Source: Firmicutes bacterium UBA2530 (GTDB lineage Bacteria; Bacillota; Clostridia; Tissierellales; Sedimentibacteraceae). Taken from it: a stretch of 16,459 bases of DNA. Shown piece by piece: positions 14,646 to 16,459 of the stretch; within the stretch, counting starts at the first letter, position 1, and every line of letters begins with the position of its first letter. Below the pieces are notes generated by a model. It did no database searches and was not told the origin of the DNA. It worked only from the letters and a program-made list of their open reading frames with translations. The DNA lies in assembly GCA_002340985.1 (NCBI GenBank), contig DDNC01000014.1, positions 494,430-510,888 of the forward strand, read 5' to 3'. The translations under genes and the position numbers were made by a program.

Positions 14646-15220
14646 TTTACCATTTCCCCTTTGTGCTTAAGTTTGATAGGTATGCCTGAAAATATGAAAT
14701 ACATAAAATCAGCCTTGCTGCCTATTTCCCGGTTAATTCTTCCGCTCATATCTCTGAAGTAGTTCCCCATATAATACGGCGGAACAACACCCATTCCTGT
14801 TTCATTTGATACTATAACAAGCTTCTTGCTGTTTAAGTTGCATACTTCTATAAGAGCTAAAACCTCTGCGGTAATTTCTTTCTCCAGCTTGTTCACCACT
14901 TCGGACTTGCAGCTGTCAAAATCAATTTCGCTTTCGAACATTAAATTGCCTATCAACGTGCTTATACAATCAAGCAGAACAACCTCACATTCCATGAACA
15001 CCTTTTTGTCTGCAAGGTTTCGGAATTCCGAATGCATCTCCAGGGTACTCCATGACTCCGGCCTCTGCTCACGATGCTTTCTCACTCTGTCTGCCATAGC
15101 CTCATCCGTAACTGTTGCAGTAGCTATGTAAAGCACCTTGCTTCCATATTCTTTTGCTTTCTCCTCGGCAAAGGTGCTTTTTCCGCTCCTTGCGCCGCCT
15201 ATTACAAATGTTACGCTCAT
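14627..15220 (-). CDS. cobU: Adenosylcobinamide kinase / adenosylcobinamide-phosphate guanylyltransferase
   Basis: A bifunctional 197-residue enzyme that phosphorylates adenosylcobinamide and then adds GMP. The P-loop GGARSGKS is at 8-15. RVRKHREQRP contains His49, the likely guanylylated histidine (His46 in the Salmonella enzyme). SNETGMGVVPP (about 138-148) is the family motif. The ATG is preceded by GGTGAT. It heads a cobU-cobS-cobC cluster with overlapping genes. cobT is not present and no cobalamin riboswitch fits in the short leader, so B12 repression through a leader element is not evident here. Confidence 0.96.
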   Translation of the reverse strand: MSVTFVIGGARSGKSTFAEEKAKEYGSKVLYIATATVTDEAMADRVRKHREQRPESWSTLEMHSEFRNLADKKVFMECEVVLLDCISTLIGNLMFESEIDFDSCKSEVVNKLEKEITAEVLALIEVCNLNSKKLVIVSNETGMGVVPPYYMGNYFRDMSGRINREIGSKADFMYFIFSGIPIKLKHKGEMVKWPLDF

Positions 15221-15252
15221 TTAATCACCATCTATATTATTTAACCTTTAGT

Positions 15253-15280
15253 ATTATACCACCTATAAAGAAAAAATCAA
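15253..15280 (-). promoter_or_regulatory. Promoter of cobUSC
   Basis: On the minus strand TTGATT (15275-15280, four of six) is 16 bases from a perfect TATAAT (15253-15258) preceded by TGG, an extended -10. The predicted start near 15246 leaves a leader of about 26 bases, too short for a cobalamin riboswitch. Confidence 0.8.
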
Positions 15281-15318
15281 ATAGAAATATAGAAAAAATG
15301 CCGTCTTCCTTACTCTTG

Positions 15319-16209
15319 CTAATTTTTCTTTAATATTTTGATGAACGATTTAGCTTCGTCGGTCAGTATTGAATTTTTAAGCTTTACATAACCAAGGGTT
15401 GAATAGCTGCCGGGGATTGGAATGGCAATGATATTAAAATTTTTTAAAAACCGCGGATGCAATGTACAGCCTATACTGAAGGCATTGGTCTGGGAAACGA
15501 CATTGCATTTTAACTCCCTGTCCGTAACAGAAATAATCTTGTTTGGCTTAAGAATATTTAAGGTGCTTAACTCAGGCATATAGCTTATAGAGTCTTTTTC
15601 GTCTGCATATCTCACATACATGTAATCGTTAAGCATTTCAAACGGAAAAGGATCTTCATTTACAAGAGGGTGCGTGCTGCTGATGTTTATGTTTACAGGC
15701 ACATCATAAAGCTTAACAAATTCCATGTTGTAGTTTTTAAGTATACTTTCGCAAAGCTCTATGGAATGATTATTTATCAGCAAAATTCCAAAATCACATT
15801 CAAGATTGTAAGCACTCTCTATGACTCCCATCAAATCGTCATTCCTTATATTGAAGTTCAGCTTAGCTTTTGATTCGTATTCGCTGCATAGCTCTACAAA
15901 GGCCTCCATAACAGGAGAATAATTCATTGCTACAACTCTGAAGCTGTATATATCATGGATCTCGGATATTTTTTTAATCTTGTCAACCTGTTCGAGGACT
16001 ATTTTTGCATATTGATAAATATCTTCGCCCTCCTTTGTTAATAAAATTCCTTTATTATTCCTGCGTATCAGTGTTGCACCAACCTCTTCCTCCAGCTTTT
16101 TTATACTGTTGGATATACTTGGCTGTGAAACATAAATAGCCTGGGAAGCTTTCGAAATTGAACCGTGTTTTATTATTTCAACAAAATATCTCAGCTGGTC
16201 GATGTTCAT
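15319..16209 (-). CDS. LysR-type transcriptional regulator
   Basis: A 296-residue LysR-family protein of normal length. The N-terminal winged helix-turn-helix (about 1-60) reads MNIDQLRYFVEIIKHGSISK, then AIYVSQPSISNSIKKLEEEVG and LTKEGE. A linker helix and a periplasmic-binding-like effector domain follow (about 88-296). The ATG at 16207-16209 follows AGGAGG by 7 bases; an in-frame TTG further upstream overlaps that site and is rejected. It diverges from a probable M20 amidohydrolase gene, and LysR proteins often control the divergent neighbour through a shared site. The ligand is unknown. No clear terminator separates it from cobU. Confidence 0.95.
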   Translation of the reverse strand: MNIDQLRYFVEIIKHGSISKASQAIYVSQPSISNSIKKLEEEVGATLIRRNNKGILLTKEGEDIYQYAKIVLEQVDKIKKISEIHDIYSFRVVAMNYSPVMEAFVELCSEYESKAKLNFNIRNDDLMGVIESAYNLECDFGILLINNHSIELCESILKNYNMEFVKLYDVPVNINISSTHPLVNEDPFPFEMLNDYMYVRYADEKDSISYMPELSTLNILKPNKIISVTDRELKCNVVSQTNAFSIGCTLHPRFLKNFNIIAIPIPGSYSTLGYVKLKNSILTDEAKSFIKILKKN

Positions 16210-16257
16210 GTTTGCCTCCTGCAATCTGATGAAAGTAGATATTTTAAATAATAATTA

Positions 16258-16286
16258 AGTATAACAAATTTTCACGCCTTTGTTAA
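16258..16286 (-). promoter_or_regulatory. Promoter of the lysR-type gene
   Basis: On the minus strand TTAACA (16281-16286, five of six) lies 17 bases before TATACT (16258-16263, five of six). The predicted start near 16251 is about 40 bases before the ATG. Confidence 0.8.
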
Positions 16287-16295
16287 TAGATTTAT

Positions 16296-16316
16296 GCTAT
16301 ACCCATATAAAATAGC
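16296..16316. promoter_or_regulatory. Probable LysR-type operator (T-N11-A box)
   Basis: GCTAT at 16296-16300 and ATAGC at 16312-16316 form a perfect 5-bp inverted repeat around 11 bases, matching the general LysR box T-N11-A. It sits about 50-55 bases upstream of the predicted starts of both divergent genes, where a LysR protein would repress itself and activate the neighbour. Confidence 0.65.
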
Positions 16317-16344
16317 GATATAACCACGGATGAGTTTTCTATAG

Positions 16345-16350
16345 TATAAT
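16345..16350 (+). promoter_or_regulatory. -10 box of the divergent plus-strand gene
   Basis: TATAAT precedes the gene start by 28 bases. No good -35 hexamer lies 16-18 bases upstream, as expected for a promoter that needs an activator such as the divergent LysR protein. Confidence 0.55.
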
Positions 16351-16378
16351 GTGCATCAACAATGTTAAAGGAGGCTAT

Positions 16379-16459
16379 ATGAGAAATTTTATTAAAGAAG
16401 AAGCAGAAAGAATGAAAGCCATATTCTTTGATACAAGCGACTATATTCACAATAATCCT
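16379..16459 (+). CDS. Probable M20-family amidohydrolase/peptidase, N-terminal fragment
   Basis: Only 27 codons are present before the window ends. The ATG follows AAAGGAGG by 5 bases. The visible part (MRNFIKEEAERMKA, then DTSDYIHNNP) resembles the first helix of M20D peptidases / aminobenzoyl-glutamate hydrolase (AbgB)-like proteins, which have a SDYIxxNPEL segment here. Members hydrolyse amide bonds of N-acyl amino acids or small peptides using two metal ions; the metal ligands would lie beyond the edge. The divergent LysR gene and operator suggest inducible expression. The family call is tentative because so little is visible. Confidence 0.55.
   Translation, partial: MRNFIKEEAERMKAIFFDTSDYIHNNP

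Noticed and set aside
15221..15318. Possible cobalamin riboswitch upstream of cobU
   Set aside because: The promoter lies within 60 bases of the ATG and leaves a leader of about 26 bases. No B12-box-like sequence is seen, and the aptamer needs well over 100 bases.
16210..16224. TTG start giving the LysR protein five extra residues
   Set aside because: The TTG sits just before the AGGAGG of the ribosome binding site that serves the later ATG; the ATG gives the usual LysR N-terminus.

Overview
The window reads as a housekeeping stretch of a low-GC Gram-positive chromosome, most likely of the class Clostridia in the broad sense (Tissierella/Sedimentibacter-like relatives are a guess). The reasons are AT-rich intergenic DNA, strong AGGAGG-type ribosome binding sites, sigma-A-like promoters, and the gene order yceD-rpmF-plsX-acpP-rnc-radical SAM-smc-ftsY-(ylxM-ffh-rpsP-khpA-rimM), which is typical of Clostridia. 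Almost every gene is on the minus strand, so transcription runs from right to left. Only the fragment at the right edge is on the plus strand.

From right to left: (1) A LysR-type regulator diverges from the start of a probable M20-family amidohydrolase, and the space between them holds a symmetric T-N11-A site. (2) cobU, cobS and cobC overlap one another and encode the late nucleotide-loop steps of cobalamin synthesis. (3) ackA (acetate kinase) stands without pta. (4) yceD-rpmF start from a consensus promoter and end at a strong terminator. (5) plsX-acpP-rnc-radical SAM-smc-ftsY form a tightly packed run joining phospholipid/fatty-acid synthesis, RNA processing, chromosome condensation and the SRP receptor. 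Its promoter abuts the rpmF terminator and it ends in a hairpin terminator after ftsY. (6) A lone ECF-transporter S component has its own promoter and terminator. (7) ylxM-ffh-rpsP-khpA-rimM (SRP GTPase, ribosomal protein S16, KH-domain RNA binder, 16S maturation factor) start from a good promoter and run off the left edge.

The genes cover protein targeting (Ffh and FtsY), ribosome building (S16, L32, RimM, YceD), envelope lipid supply (PlsX, ACP), RNA maturation (RNase III, KhpA) and chromosome structure (SMC). I see no mobile elements, CRISPR arrays, tRNA or rRNA genes, and no convincing undescribed multi-gene system. The points worth a second look are regulatory: inverted or direct repeats sitting on promoters, a double hairpin in front of rnc, a terminator-promoter junction, an ACP with an altered motif, and a separately transcribed S-component gene between the two SRP GTPase genes.
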